NCBI GenBank assembly: GCA_016711225.1 | Contig: JADJTK010000008.1 | Coordinates: forward strand, 1-64,000 | Direction of reading: 5' to 3' | Length of the DNA stretch: 64,000 nucleotides | DNA from: Opitutaceae bacterium | Lineage (GTDB): Bacteria > Verrucomicrobiota > Verrucomicrobiia > Opitutales > Opitutaceae | Shown: positions 34,785 through 44,300 of the stretch, one piece after another | Position numbering within the stretch: position 1 is the stretch's first letter | How the letters are laid out: each line of letters begins with the position of its first letter | Program-made: the position numbers and the translations under genes | The notes under the pieces: generated by a model | What the model was told of the DNA's origin: nothing | Database searches by the model: none | Seen by the model: the letters and a program-made list of their open reading frames with translations, nothing else

Positions 34785-35125
34785 GGGGAAGGATCGGTTT
34801 GGACACACGCCGCCGGTGAGGACAACCGGTCCCCGCCCACGCCGCACGTTCTGCTCAGGGTTGCTGACGCAATCCAGCCGCCTCCGATCGGGTGTTACAA
34901 GCACGAACCTTCGCGTCGGCAGCTTGCCCGCCGGTAAAGGATGCCGCGGCCGTGACTGAGCGGGGCGGTAGTACAGCCCAACTCCCGGACCTGTCGGCCA
35001 CACTCCGCGGCTCGAGGCACCGCTGGGGTCGCGCTTCGGCCTGTTAGTCGGGCCACGCCGCCGCGGTGGCCTGCGGCCGATGGGCCACGGCAACGCCGTG
35101 GCCCGCGGAATCCCGCCGCGCCGCC
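34785..35125. other. Gene-free gap with a perfect palindrome
   Basis: No credible gene is seen in these 341 bases between purH (ending at 35,126) and the delta-60 gene (starting at 34,784). The notable element is a 10-base perfect stem, GGGCCACGGC (35,082-35,091) and GCCGTGGCCC (35,095-35,104), with an AAC loop. A less perfect one (GGCCACGCC/GGTGGCC) precedes it at about 35,050-35,070. They may end the purH transcript or be REP-type. Confidence 0.55.
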
Positions 35126-36673
35126 TCAGTGTTTAAAGTGGCGGATACCGGTGAAGACCATCGTCATCCCGCGCTCATCGGCGGCCTTGATGACCTCCTC
35201 GTCGCGCACCGAGCCGCCGGGCTGGATGGCGGCAGTGGCGCCGGCGTCGGCGGCGGCGATCAGGCCGTCGGCAAACGGGAACAGCGCCTCGGAGGCGACC
35301 ACACTGCCCTTGAGGCTCAGGCCCGCCTCGCCGGCCTTCCAGACGGCGATGCGCGAGCTGTCCACGCGCGCCATCTGGCCGGCGCCCACGCCCAGGGTCT
35401 GCTCGCCGCGGGCATAGATGATGGAATTGGACTTCACGTGCTTGCCCACCTTCCAGCCGAAGAGCAGGGCGGCCCATTCCTCGGCGGTGGGCTGGCGCTT
35501 GGTCACGACCTTGAACTCCTTGAGGTTGCCCAGGGTCATGTCGCGATCCTGTACCAGGACTCCACCGACAACCGAGCGGATCTCCTGGAGGTTCTCGGCG
35601 CCGGGCGCCTGCTTGGCGATCATGAGGCGCAGGTTCTTCTTCTTGGCGAAGATGGCTCGCGCCTCCTCCGTGAACGCCGGGGCGATGATCACCTCGGTGA
35701 AGATCTCTTTGATTTGTTCGGCCAGATCCGCCCCGAGCGTCTGGTTGACCACAATGATGCCGCCAAAGGGCGCCTGCTTGTCGGTGGCGTAGGCCTTGTC
35801 CCAGGCGGCGAGCAGCGTATCCGCGCTTCCGACGCCGCAGGGGTTGGTGTGCTTGAGGATGGCCACCGTGGGGCGCTCGAACTCGCCGATCAGGTAGGTG
35901 GCCGAGGTGATGTCTAGAATGTTGTTATAGCTGAGCTCCTTGCCCTGAAGCTGCTCGAAGTGCTCGAAGAACCGGCCGTAGAGGGCGGCCTTCTGGTGGG
36001 GATTCTCGCCGTAGCGCAGACCGGAGGCCTTGGGCAGGCTGAGCTCGTAGCGTTTCGGGAAACCGGCGACGGTGTCGAGATCGGGCTCCTCGGCCTGCTG
36101 GGCGAGGTAGGCGGCGATGGCGCGGTCGTAGGAGGAGGTGCGCTCGAAGACCTTCAGGGCGAGGCGGCGGCGCAGGGCGTGCAGCTTGGGCTCGTCGCCG
36201 AGGCTGGCGAGCACGGCGGCAAAATCGTCGGGGTCGCACACGACGGTGACCGAGTCGTGGTTTTTGGCCGCGCTGCGCAGCATCGAGGGGCCGCCGATGT
36301 CGATGTTCTCGATGGCGTCCTCGAAGGTCACGTCGGGCTTGGCGACGGTCGCCTCGAAGGGGTAGAGGTTGACCACGATCAGGTCGATGAGGGCGATGCC
36401 GTGCTCCTGGGCCTGGGCGAGGTGGTCGGCCTTGTCGCGGCGGCAGAGCAAGCCGCCATGGACTTTCGGATGCAGGGTCTTCACGCGGCCCTCCATGATC
36501 TCGGGGAAGCCGGTGTGGGCCCCCACCTCGGTGACGGGCAGGCCGGCCTGCTGCAGCAGCTTGGCGGTGCCACCCGTCGAGAGGATACGATAGCCGTGCC
36601 GGTGCACGAGGGCCGTGGCGAAATCGACCAGGCCGCGTTTGTCGCTGACGGAAATGAGGGCGAGCTTCTCCAT
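35126..36673 (-). CDS. purH: Bifunctional AICAR transformylase/IMP cyclohydrolase
   Basis: PurH catalyses the last two steps of de novo IMP synthesis. The 515-residue protein has the MGS-like cyclohydrolase domain (about 1-185: KRGLVDFATAL, STGGTA, HPKVHGGLL) and the AICAR transformylase domain (about 190-515: LRYGENPHQ, KHTNPCGVG, APFGGIIVVN, SNSIIYA, and RDEEVIKAADERG near the end). Length and domain order are standard. The ATG at 36,673 gives the usual MEKLALISVSDKRG start. It stands alone among neighbours, not in a pur cluster. Confidence 0.96.
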   Translation of the reverse strand: MEKLALISVSDKRGLVDFATALVHRHGYRILSTGGTAKLLQQAGLPVTEVGAHTGFPEIMEGRVKTLHPKVHGGLLCRRDKADHLAQAQEHGIALIDLIVVNLYPFEATVAKPDVTFEDAIENIDIGGPSMLRSAAKNHDSVTVVCDPDDFAAVLASLGDEPKLHALRRRLALKVFERTSSYDRAIAAYLAQQAEEPDLDTVAGFPKRYELSLPKASGLRYGENPHQKAALYGRFFEHFEQLQGKELSYNNILDITSATYLIGEFERPTVAILKHTNPCGVGSADTLLAAWDKAYATDKQAPFGGIIVVNQTLGADLAEQIKEIFTEVIIAPAFTEEARAIFAKKKNLRLMIAKQAPGAENLQEIRSVVGGVLVQDRDMTLGNLKEFKVVTKRQPTAEEWAALLFGWKVGKHVKSNSIIYARGEQTLGVGAGQMARVDSSRIAVWKAGEAGLSLKGSVVASEALFPFADGLIAAADAGATAAIQPGGSVRDEEVIKAADERGMTMVFTGIRHFKH

Positions 36674-36841
36674 GCCGTGGTTCTCGGGAGACGGCAAAAC
36701 AACGGCAATCCCAAAGGCGGGGGAATGGCCTTTCTGCCGGGCCGTCCCGCCCCCCGACCCATTGTTTAGGGTCGTTCCCTCATTCGACTTTGTTCATCTC
36801 AAGTCGAACTCCAGCGATCCGATTGACTCGAACGAGAAACA

Positions 36842-37105
36842 ATGACCACCACTCTTCCAGTCCAAAGCGCAGCGAGCTACGCACCCGTGCTCGCCTACGC
36901 CGCGCCCGGAACCGAAACGGTGACACGCGACCAGAAGGTCAATCCGACCCCTCGCCTGCCCAGTAGGCCGAACCTCACTCGGAGCTACGGGGACAAGCCG
37001 GAGCCGGAAGATTACACTGTCTACCTTCCCTCCCGGAAGGCCGACAAGTCGGTGGGGCCGACCTATTCGGACCTCAATCCGGCCAAGCCCCGCAAGGCGG
37101 GCTGA
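36842..37105 (+). CDS. Small hypothetical protein
   Basis: An 87-residue frame lies divergent from purH and upstream of parA. It is polar, with many Pro, Lys and Asp (PEPEDYTVYLPSRKADK), no signal, helix or membrane segment, and no family I know. The ATG follows AACGAGAAACA. Codon use is similar to neighbours but the evidence for expression is thin. Confidence 0.4.
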   Translation: MTTTLPVQSAASYAPVLAYAAPGTETVTRDQKVNPTPRLPSRPNLTRSYGDKPEPEDYTVYLPSRKADKSVGPTYSDLNPAKPRKAG

Positions 37106-37229
37106 TCGCGCCACTCCGAGTCGGTTTACCGAGCGACCTATCAGGCCGCATTGAGCGGGCCGCGCCTAAAGCGCACTCCCGCCAACTGCGGACTAGACTC
37201 GCCGCTCCGGGTCGGCAGGATCGCCGCAC

Positions 37230-38009
37230 ATGCCTGCGACGACCTTTACCATCGCCAACCAAAAGGGCGGTGTCGGAAAGACCACCACGGCGATCAACTT
37301 GGCGGCCGCCTTGGCTGCCAAGAAGATTCCCACCCTGCTGATCGACCTCGACCCGCAAGGCAACGCCACCAGCGGCCTGGGGGTGGAGCGCACCGAGGGG
37401 CGCAGCATCTACCGGCCCTTGCACGGCGAGGGTTCGGCGGCGGACATGGTCGTGGAGACCTCCCTGCCCTTTCTTTCCGTCCTGCCCTCCGAGGAGGATC
37501 TCGCCGCGGCGGAGATGGAGCTGGCGCAGACCGAAAACTACCTCCTGCGCCTGCGCACCTGCCTGCAGCCGTTGCACGACTCGGAGCGTTTCCGCGCCAT
37601 CATCATCGATTGCCCGCCCGCCTTGGGCATGCTCTCGATGAACAGCCTCGCGGCGGCCGACTACCTCCTGATCGCCCTGCAGTGCGAGTACTTGGCCCTT
37701 GAGGGGCTGGGGCAGATTCTCAAGGTCGTCCAGCGGCTTAAGGACGCCGGGGTGAACCCCAAGCTGGAGATCGGCGGCGTGGTCATGACGATGTTCGACA
37801 TCCGCACCAAGCTCGCCCGGCAGGTGGTCGACGAGGTGAAACGGCACCTCGGCGAGAAAGTATTCGAGAGTGTGATCCCGCGCACCGTGCGCCTGAGCGA
37901 AGCGCCCAGCTTCGGCCAGACGATCTTCGACTACGATCCGCTCAGCCCCGGGGCCTCGGCCTACAAGAACCTGGCCAAGGAAGTGATCGCGCGCTTCGCG
38001 CTCAAGTGA
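37230..38009 (+). CDS. parA: ParA/Soj-type chromosome-partitioning ATPase
   Basis: The 259-residue protein has the deviant Walker A QKGGVGKTTT (residues 11-20), IDLDPQGNATSGL, a Walker B at IIIDCPP and the ending AYKNLAKEVI. It should bind DNA as an ATP-dependent dimer and position the chromosome origin or other cargo with ParB. No parB follows and no parS-like palindrome is seen in the 124 bases before it, so the partner lies elsewhere. Two ABC-2 permease genes start 40 bases after it. Confidence 0.9.
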   Translation: MPATTFTIANQKGGVGKTTTAINLAAALAAKKIPTLLIDLDPQGNATSGLGVERTEGRSIYRPLHGEGSAADMVVETSLPFLSVLPSEEDLAAAEMELAQTENYLLRLRTCLQPLHDSERFRAIIIDCPPALGMLSMNSLAAADYLLIALQCEYLALEGLGQILKVVQRLKDAGVNPKLEIGGVVMTMFDIRTKLARQVVDEVKRHLGEKVFESVIPRTVRLSEAPSFGQTIFDYDPLSPGASAYKNLAKEVIARFALK

Positions 38010-38049
38010 GCCGGCCCGGGCGCCGCCTCCCCCAACCGGTCTCCCCGCC

Positions 38050-38859
38050 ATGAGGCTGCTGCGCAAATACGGCTACGTGTTCACCGTCGGGTTGCAGAGT
38101 GCGCTCGTCTACCGGTGGAATTTCTTCATCCGCGGCTCGTTCTCGCTCATCCACCTCGCGCTGGTCTTCATCCTCTGGGGCGCGGCCTTCAGCGGCGTGG
38201 CCCAGATGGGGGGCTTCGATCTGCCCCAGACGCTCACCTACTTCATCGTGGTGCTGGTGATGCAATTCATGATCGGCGCCTTCAACGAAGACTTCCAGAT
38301 CAGCGAAGAGATCCGCAACGGTCTGATCAACCAGTTCCTCCTCAAGCCGGTGAACTACTTCGGCTACCGGTTGAGTCTCTTCACCTCGGCGCGGCTGGTC
38401 TCCGGGGCCTTGATCTTCGTGCCGCTGGCGGCGGCCTCGCCCTGGCTGCTCGAACACCTGACCTTTCCCCATGATCCGTGGCGCCTGCCAGCTGCGCTGG
38501 TGGCGATGGCGATGGCTGCGGTGCTGCAGTTCACCATCGCCTTCTGCTTCGGGCTGCTGGCCTTCTGGTTCCTCGAGATCCAAGGCTTCGTGATCCTCTC
38601 CTACGCGATGGAAACCTTCCTCAGCGGCGCAATGTTTCCGCTGGATCTGCTGCCCAAGGCGGCGTTCGGGCTCACCCAGTACCTGCCGTTCACCTACCAG
38701 ATGTATTTCCCGGCCGCGATCCTCACCGGCCGCATCGCCACCGGGGCCGAGGTCGGGCGCGGCCTCGTGATCCAGTTGCTGTGGGTGGTGGTCGCCGCCG
38801 GCTTCGCCCGGCTGCTCTGGGCGCGCGGCCTGCGCCGGCACACCGCGGTGGGTGGCTGA
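38050..38859 (+). CDS. ABC-2 type permease subunit 1
   Basis: The 269-residue membrane protein has about six helices (for example LIHLALVFILWGAAFSGV, YFIVVLVMQFMIG, ALVAMAMAAVLQFTIAF, IQLLWVVVAAGFARLLW). The cytoplasmic segment EDFQISEEIRNGLINQFLLKPV is the ABC-2/DUF990-type signature contacting the ATPase. It pairs with the next gene. No ATPase gene is next to it, so the ATPase must be encoded elsewhere. Substrate unknown. Confidence 0.8.
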   Translation: MRLLRKYGYVFTVGLQSALVYRWNFFIRGSFSLIHLALVFILWGAAFSGVAQMGGFDLPQTLTYFIVVLVMQFMIGAFNEDFQISEEIRNGLINQFLLKPVNYFGYRLSLFTSARLVSGALIFVPLAAASPWLLEHLTFPHDPWRLPAALVAMAMAAVLQFTIAFCFGLLAFWFLEIQGFVILSYAMETFLSGAMFPLDLLPKAAFGLTQYLPFTYQMYFPAAILTGRIATGAEVGRGLVIQLLWVVVAAGFARLLWARGLRRHTAVGG

Positions 38860-38861
38860 CC

Positions 38862-39653
38862 ATGACACACTACTTCAGACTCTGGCTGGCCTCGGTGCGC
38901 TATTCGCTGGTGCGGATGATGATGTTCCGCTTCGACTTCCTGCTTTGGTCAGCGGTGGAGCTTGCCTGGATGTCGGTGAACCTGCTGCTCATCGAGATCC
39001 TCTATCGGCATACCGACTCGATCGCCGGCTGGAACAAATACGAGATGCTGCTCCTCGTCGGCACCGCCCTGTTGATCCAACGCCTGCTGATGGGATTCTT
39101 CTGGACCAACCTCTTCGAGATCGGGCGCAACGTGCGCAGCGGCCAGTTTGATTTCTACCTCACCCAGCCCGGACAACCGCTCTTCATGGTGTCCACCCGC
39201 AAGCTCGATCCCGACGGGCTGGCCAACTCCCTTGTGGCCCTCGGCGTGGTGTATTACGCGGCCCATCATCTCGGACTGGCGATCACCTGGGAGGGCCTGG
39301 CCCTCTACGGGGCGCTCATCGCCCTCGGGCTAGTGGTGCACTACAGCCTGCTGCTGTTGATGGCCTCGCTGACGTTTTGGATCGTCAAGACCGAGGGCAT
39401 CGAGGGCAGCTATTTCACGATCGCCGAATTCGGGCGGCTGCCCCGGGCCGCCTTCAAGAGCCTAGTTTCGAACGTCGTCTTCGTCTACGCGCTGCCGACG
39501 GTGATCGTCTCCAACGTCCCGGCCTCCGCCGTGCTCGGGCGCCTGGAGTGGACGCAGGTTGCCTGGCTTTTCGCTCTGGCGGCGGTCTGGTTTGCCTTCG
39601 CGGTGACGCTCTTCCACCGGGGCATCCGCCGCTATACCAGCGCGAGTTCCTAG
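38862..39653 (+). CDS. ABC-2 type permease subunit 2
   Basis: This 263-residue permease starts two bases after the previous stop. It has the partner signature NLFEIGRNVRSGQFDFYLTQPG and about six helices, including LLWSAVELAWMSVNLLLIEIL, LLLLMASLTFWIV and WLFALAAVWFAFAVTLF. The two proteins are similar in layout, so they probably form the heterodimeric membrane part of one exporter. The ATG at 38,862 is required by translational coupling. Confidence 0.8.
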   Translation: MTHYFRLWLASVRYSLVRMMMFRFDFLLWSAVELAWMSVNLLLIEILYRHTDSIAGWNKYEMLLLVGTALLIQRLLMGFFWTNLFEIGRNVRSGQFDFYLTQPGQPLFMVSTRKLDPDGLANSLVALGVVYYAAHHLGLAITWEGLALYGALIALGLVVHYSLLLLMASLTFWIVKTEGIEGSYFTIAEFGRLPRAAFKSLVSNVVFVYALPTVIVSNVPASAVLGRLEWTQVAWLFALAAVWFAFAVTLFHRGIRRYTSASS

Positions 39654-39758
39654 GCCTCCCGCCGGGCCCCTCCTCCGCCTGGTTTCGGCACCGGACACAA
39701 TTTTCACGTTTTGCGGCTTCCGCGTCCGGGTTTTTCACACTACACCTCTCCTCGCTCG

Positions 39759-40469
39759 ATGGGGTCCGAACACTCAGAACCCGAACGATTCCAACAGCGG
39801 ATCGGCCACACTTTCCGGGACATGGCGCTCCTCCAGGATGCCCTGCGCCATCCCTCGGCGGCGGCGGTGCGCCCGGGTGTCGCCAGCAACCAGCGACTCG
39901 AGTTCCTCGGCGATTCCGTGCTGCAGCTCATCGTCTCCGAGGCGCTCTACCGGGAGTATCCCGAGGCACGCGAAGGGGAGCTCAGCCGTCGCCGCGCCTC
40001 GTTAACCAAGGGGGTGTTTCTGGCCGAACTCGCCCGGGAGCTCGGGCTCGACCGCATGCTCGAGCTCAGCCCGGCGGAGGAACTGAGCGGTGGCCGAGAC
40101 CGCCTTTCCTCCCTCGAGGACTCCTGCGAGGCGCTGGCGGGCGCGATCTACCTCGATGCCGGCATCGACGCCGCCCGCAGCGCCGTTCTGGCGTGGTACG
40201 GCCCGCTCGCTCGCCGCCTCCACGGCTCCGAACACGGCGACAATCCCAAGGGCCGTCTCCAGGAACTCGTGCAGCCGGCGCACGGCAACGACGCCCTGCA
40301 CTACGAGGTCACCCAGATCAAGGGACAGCCCCACGACCGCCATTTCGACGTCCATCTCCACCTGCTCGGCAAGCTCATCGGGTCTGGCACCGGCCGGTCC
40401 AAGAAGGAAGCCGAGGAAAACGCCGCTCACGAAGCCCTCCGCCAATGGAAGACATCCGCACCAAACTGA
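39759..40469 (+). CDS. rnc: Ribonuclease III
   Basis: RNase III cuts double-stranded RNA in rRNA and mRNA maturation. The 236-residue protein has the signature QRLEFLGDSVL with Glu48 and Asp52, and EDSCEALAGAIYLD with Asp121 and Glu124, covering the catalytic residues; the first Glu of the E. coli signature is Gln45 here. A dsRNA-binding domain follows at about 160-232 (NPKGRLQELVQ, GRSKKEAEENAAHEAL). The ATG at 39,759 is preferred to an upstream TTG. The HDOD gene starts before rnc ends. Confidence 0.94.
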   Translation: MGSEHSEPERFQQRIGHTFRDMALLQDALRHPSAAAVRPGVASNQRLEFLGDSVLQLIVSEALYREYPEAREGELSRRRASLTKGVFLAELARELGLDRMLELSPAEELSGGRDRLSSLEDSCEALAGAIYLDAGIDAARSAVLAWYGPLARRLHGSEHGDNPKGRLQELVQPAHGNDALHYEVTQIKGQPHDRHFDVHLHLLGKLIGSGTGRSKKEAEENAAHEALRQWKTSAPN

Positions 40470-41284
40470 AGTCCGAGCATCCCCTGCCCCCGCTGCCGGC
40501 GGTGGCCACCCGGTTACTGGATCTGATCAATCAGGACGCCGCCTTCGAGGAACTGGCCGCGGTGCTCGCCTCCGATTCGGCCATGGCCGCCCGGGTGTTG
40601 CGCGTGGCCAACTCCGCCGCCCTGCGCGGGGCCTCGCCGATCGCCTCGCTTACGGAGGCTTTCATGCGCCTGGGCACCATGCAGCTGCGCCAGCTCATCT
40701 TGGGCTTGGTATTCGTACACCACTTCCCCCGCCGCGGGGCCTTCGACTACGTGGCGTTCTGGCGCCACAGCCTGCATGTGGCGCTAGCGGCCCAACAACT
40801 GGCACGCCACTCAATCGGCCTGAACGTGAGCGGCTTTGACGTCTACACCGCCGGCCTGCTCCACGACATCGGCATCGCCTACCTCAACCTCAGCGCCACC
40901 ACCCGCTACAAGGAGGTCATCGTCGAGACGCGGTCGGGCACCGAGTCGCTTGCGGCCGTCGAGCAGCGCCTGCTCGGGGTCAACCACGCCGAAGCCGCCG
41001 GGTATCTGCTCGGCGAATGGAAGTTTCCTGCTGGGATCATCGCCACCTGTCGGTATCACGACCGCCCGGATGAAGCGCGCGAAAGCCTGCGCGACCTCGT
41101 GCGCTTGGTCCATGTGGGCGACTGTCTCGTCTGGGGCATGGGGCTCGACAACGGCGCGCGGCGCGTGGGCCCCGACTTCGATCCGCTGATGCTCGCCGAG
41201 GTCCGGGTCGAACCCAGTCTCTACGAGATGATTCTGGCCGAAATCAAGGCGATGGCCGCGCAGGTGGAGTCCTCGCTCGCCTGA
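40445..41284 (+). CDS. HDOD-domain signalling protein
   Basis: The 279-residue protein is an HDOD domain from the N-terminus (LPPLPAVATRLLDLI, VLRVANSAALRG, LGTMQLRQLILGLVF), continuing to HD-type motifs (LLHDIGIAYLN, RYHDRPDEA). It overlaps rnc by 25 bases in another frame and lies 31 bases before mfd, implying one transcript. HDOD proteins act in signal transduction, often by protein contacts; no enzymatic activity is assigned. It is the second HDOD gene in the window (the other is at 22.1 kb). Confidence 0.88.
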   Translation: MEDIRTKLKSEHPLPPLPAVATRLLDLINQDAAFEELAAVLASDSAMAARVLRVANSAALRGASPIASLTEAFMRLGTMQLRQLILGLVFVHHFPRRGAFDYVAFWRHSLHVALAAQQLARHSIGLNVSGFDVYTAGLLHDIGIAYLNLSATTRYKEVIVETRSGTESLAAVEQRLLGVNHAEAAGYLLGEWKFPAGIIATCRYHDRPDEARESLRDLVRLVHVGDCLVWGMGLDNGARRVGPDFDPLMLAEVRVEPSLYEMILAEIKAMAAQVESSLA

Positions 41285-41315
41285 GGTCGCGCCACCGCGA
41301 CCCACCGCCCCAGCC

Positions 41316-44300
41316 ATGCCCGTCTCGCCTTCGCGCAGCCGGCTTGTCGGCGTCTGTCCGGCGGCGGTGCCCTTTGTCACCGAGGCGCTGCTGCGGCGCC
41401 GCCCGGCCCCGGTCTGGCTGGTGATCGTGGAGAACGCCCGCGCCGGCGAGCAACTGGCGGAGGCACTGGCCCTCGCGCATTCGCTTTCCGGCGACTCGCG
41501 CCGGCTCGAGCTCGCCCAACTGCCCGCCCAACCCGACGCCCAGACGGGCATGCGCGAGGCCTTCGCCCTCGCCAGCGACCGGCTCTGCGCCCTCGGCCAC
41601 CTGCGCGCCCGCCGCGCCTTCAGCGGTGAGAACTGGGACGAGACCCTCGTGGTGCTCGCCACGCCGGCAGCGCTCTTCCAGAGCGTGCCCGCCCTCGATG
41701 CGCTGGCCGTGCGCGAGATCGCCCTCGCCCCCGGGCAGCAGATTCCCTTCGCCGACCTCGTCGCCAAACTCACCGCACTGGACTACGATCACGAGCCGCT
41801 CTGCGAGCAGCCCGGCCAATACGCAGTGCGCGGCGGGATCATCGACGTCTATCCGGTGACGGCCGCCGCTCCGGTGCGCGTGGACTTTTTTGGCGATGTG
41901 ATCGAGGAGCTGCGCCAGTTCGATCCGGTGACCCAGCGCTCCGGCGAGAAGCTGCCCAGTGTCGTGCTTTCCGCCAGCCCAAGCCTGGAGCTGCCCACCG
42001 CGCACACCGGCCTGGCCGCCTACCTCGGTCCCCGCACCCATCTGCTGGCGATCGACCCACCGGAATTGGAACTCGCCTACGCCGCCGAGCTGCGCACCGC
42101 AACCGACGACCACGGCCTGCCCGCCACCCTCGCCCAAGGCGTGGAGGCCTTGCTGGGCGGCCGCGCGGACCGGGGCGACTGGCTGGGCGGGCTCTTCGAT
42201 CTGGATGTGGCCAGCGAATTCTTTCCCGCCGACGAGTCCGCACAGGAGACGTGGCCGACGGTGAGCCTCGCGCTGCACCGCACCCACCCCGAACCGCACC
42301 TCATCGCAGAGGACCGACTCAACGCCGAGCAGGAGGCCCGCCGGCGTTTCCTGCTGGAGGTGGCGGGCTGGGCGCGCGAGGGCTGGCGCATCCATTTCGT
42401 GCTGCCGCGCGAGGCCGAGGAGCAGCGAGTACGGGAAATCCTCGCCGAGGAGAAGATCAAGATCCGCCAGCCCGTCTGGGCGCGCGGCTCGCTCGACGAG
42501 GGCTGCAAACTCGGCACCGAGCGCGGCGTCGGGCCCGGCTGGGCAGTGCTGCCGGAAGGCTGCCCCGGGGCGATTCTAGTCTCGGAGACCGAGATCTTCG
42601 GCCGTCACCGGCCACGCCGCGCCGGCGCGCGCCGCCAGGTCACGGCCCAGGTGGCGCAGGTGGACCAACTGCTCGACTTCGCCGACTTGGTCGAGGGCGA
42701 CCACGTGGTGCATCTGCAACGCGGCATCGGCATCTTCCGCGGGCTCACCCACATCGAGTCCGGTGGGCAGACCCGCGAGGTGTTGTCGGTGGAATTTGCC
42801 GACCAGATCACGCTGCACGTGCCGTTGCAGGAGTCGCACCTGCTCAGCCGCTACGTGGGCCTGAGCAAGTCCAAGCCCACGCTGGCCAAGATCGGCTCCA
42901 ATCGCTGGGAGAAGACGCGCCAGGCCGCCGAGCTCGCCACCATCGACCTCGCCGCCGAGCTGCTCGAGGTCCAGGCCAAGCGCGACAGCCAGCCCGGACA
43001 TCCCTTCGGCCCGGATACCGTCTGGCAACAGGAGTTCGAGGCCTCGTTCCCCTTCACCGAGACGCCCGACCAGCTCAAGGCCATCGTCGACACCAAGGCC
43101 GACCTCGAGAAGTCGCGCCCCACCGACCGGCTGATCTGCGGCGACGTGGGCTTCGGCAAGACCGAAGTGGCCATCCGTGCGGCGTTCAAGGCGGTGATGG
43201 GCGGCAAGCAGGTCGCCCTGCTGGTGCCCACCACGGTACTGGCGCAGCAGCACCTCAACACGTTCGAGGAGCGCATGGCCGGCTATCCGGTGGTGGTTGA
43301 GATGCTCAGCCGTTTCCGCACCCGGGCCGAGCAGACCAAGATCGTGGCCGGGCTGGCTGCGGGCGCCATCGACATCGTAATCGGCACCCATCGACTGCTG
43401 CAGCACGACCTCGTGTTCAAAGACCTGGGGCTGGTGGTGATCGACGAGGAGCAGCGCTTCGGGGTGAAGCACAAGGAGGCCTTCAAGCGGTGGAGGGCCA
43501 ACGTGGATATGCTCTCGATGAGCGCCACCCCGATCCCGCGCACCCTCTATCTGGCGCTCGTGGGCGCGCGCGACCTCAGCGTGATCGAGACCCCACCGGT
43601 CAACCGCCTGCCCATCCAGACCATCGTCAAAAGCTACGACGACAAACTGGTGGTCGAGGCCGTGCGCCACGAGGTGCGCCGAGGCGGCCAGGTCTTCTAC
43701 CTGCACAACCGCGTACAGACCATCGAGGCAGTGGCGCAGCACTTGCGCGAGCTGCTGCCGGATCTGGCCATCGGGGTGGGCCACGGGCAGATGGACGAGG
43801 TCGAGCTCGAGAGGGTGATGACGGAGTTTGTGGCCGGCCGCTACCAGGTGTTGGTCTGCACCACCATCATCGAGAGCGGCCTGGATATCCCCAACTGCAA
43901 CACGATCATCATCGAGGGCGCCGACCGTTTCGGGCTTTCGCAGCTCTACCAGCTGCGCGGCCGGGTGGGCCGTTTCAAGCACCAGGCCTACGCCTACCTT
44001 CTGCTCCACCGCCATGCGCGCCTGCTCGACCACGCGCGCAACCGTCTCAACGCCATCCGCCAATACAACCAGCTCGGCGCCGGTTTCCGCATCGCCATGC
44101 GCGACCTCGAATTGCGCGGCGCCGGCAATCTCCTGGGCTCCGAGCAGAGCGGCCACGTGGCCGGCGTCGGCTTCGAGCTCTATTGCCAGCTCCTGCGGCA
44201 GAGCATCGCCCGACTCAAGGGCGAGAAAACCGCCACCCTCATCCGCGCCAACGTGAAACTCGACTTCGTCTTCATCGGCGAGGGCGCCCCCGACCCTGCG

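Noticed and set aside
37106..37229. An origin or parS site near parA
   Set aside because: No parS-like palindrome or DnaA-box cluster was visible in the gap, and parB, dnaA and gyrase genes are absent.
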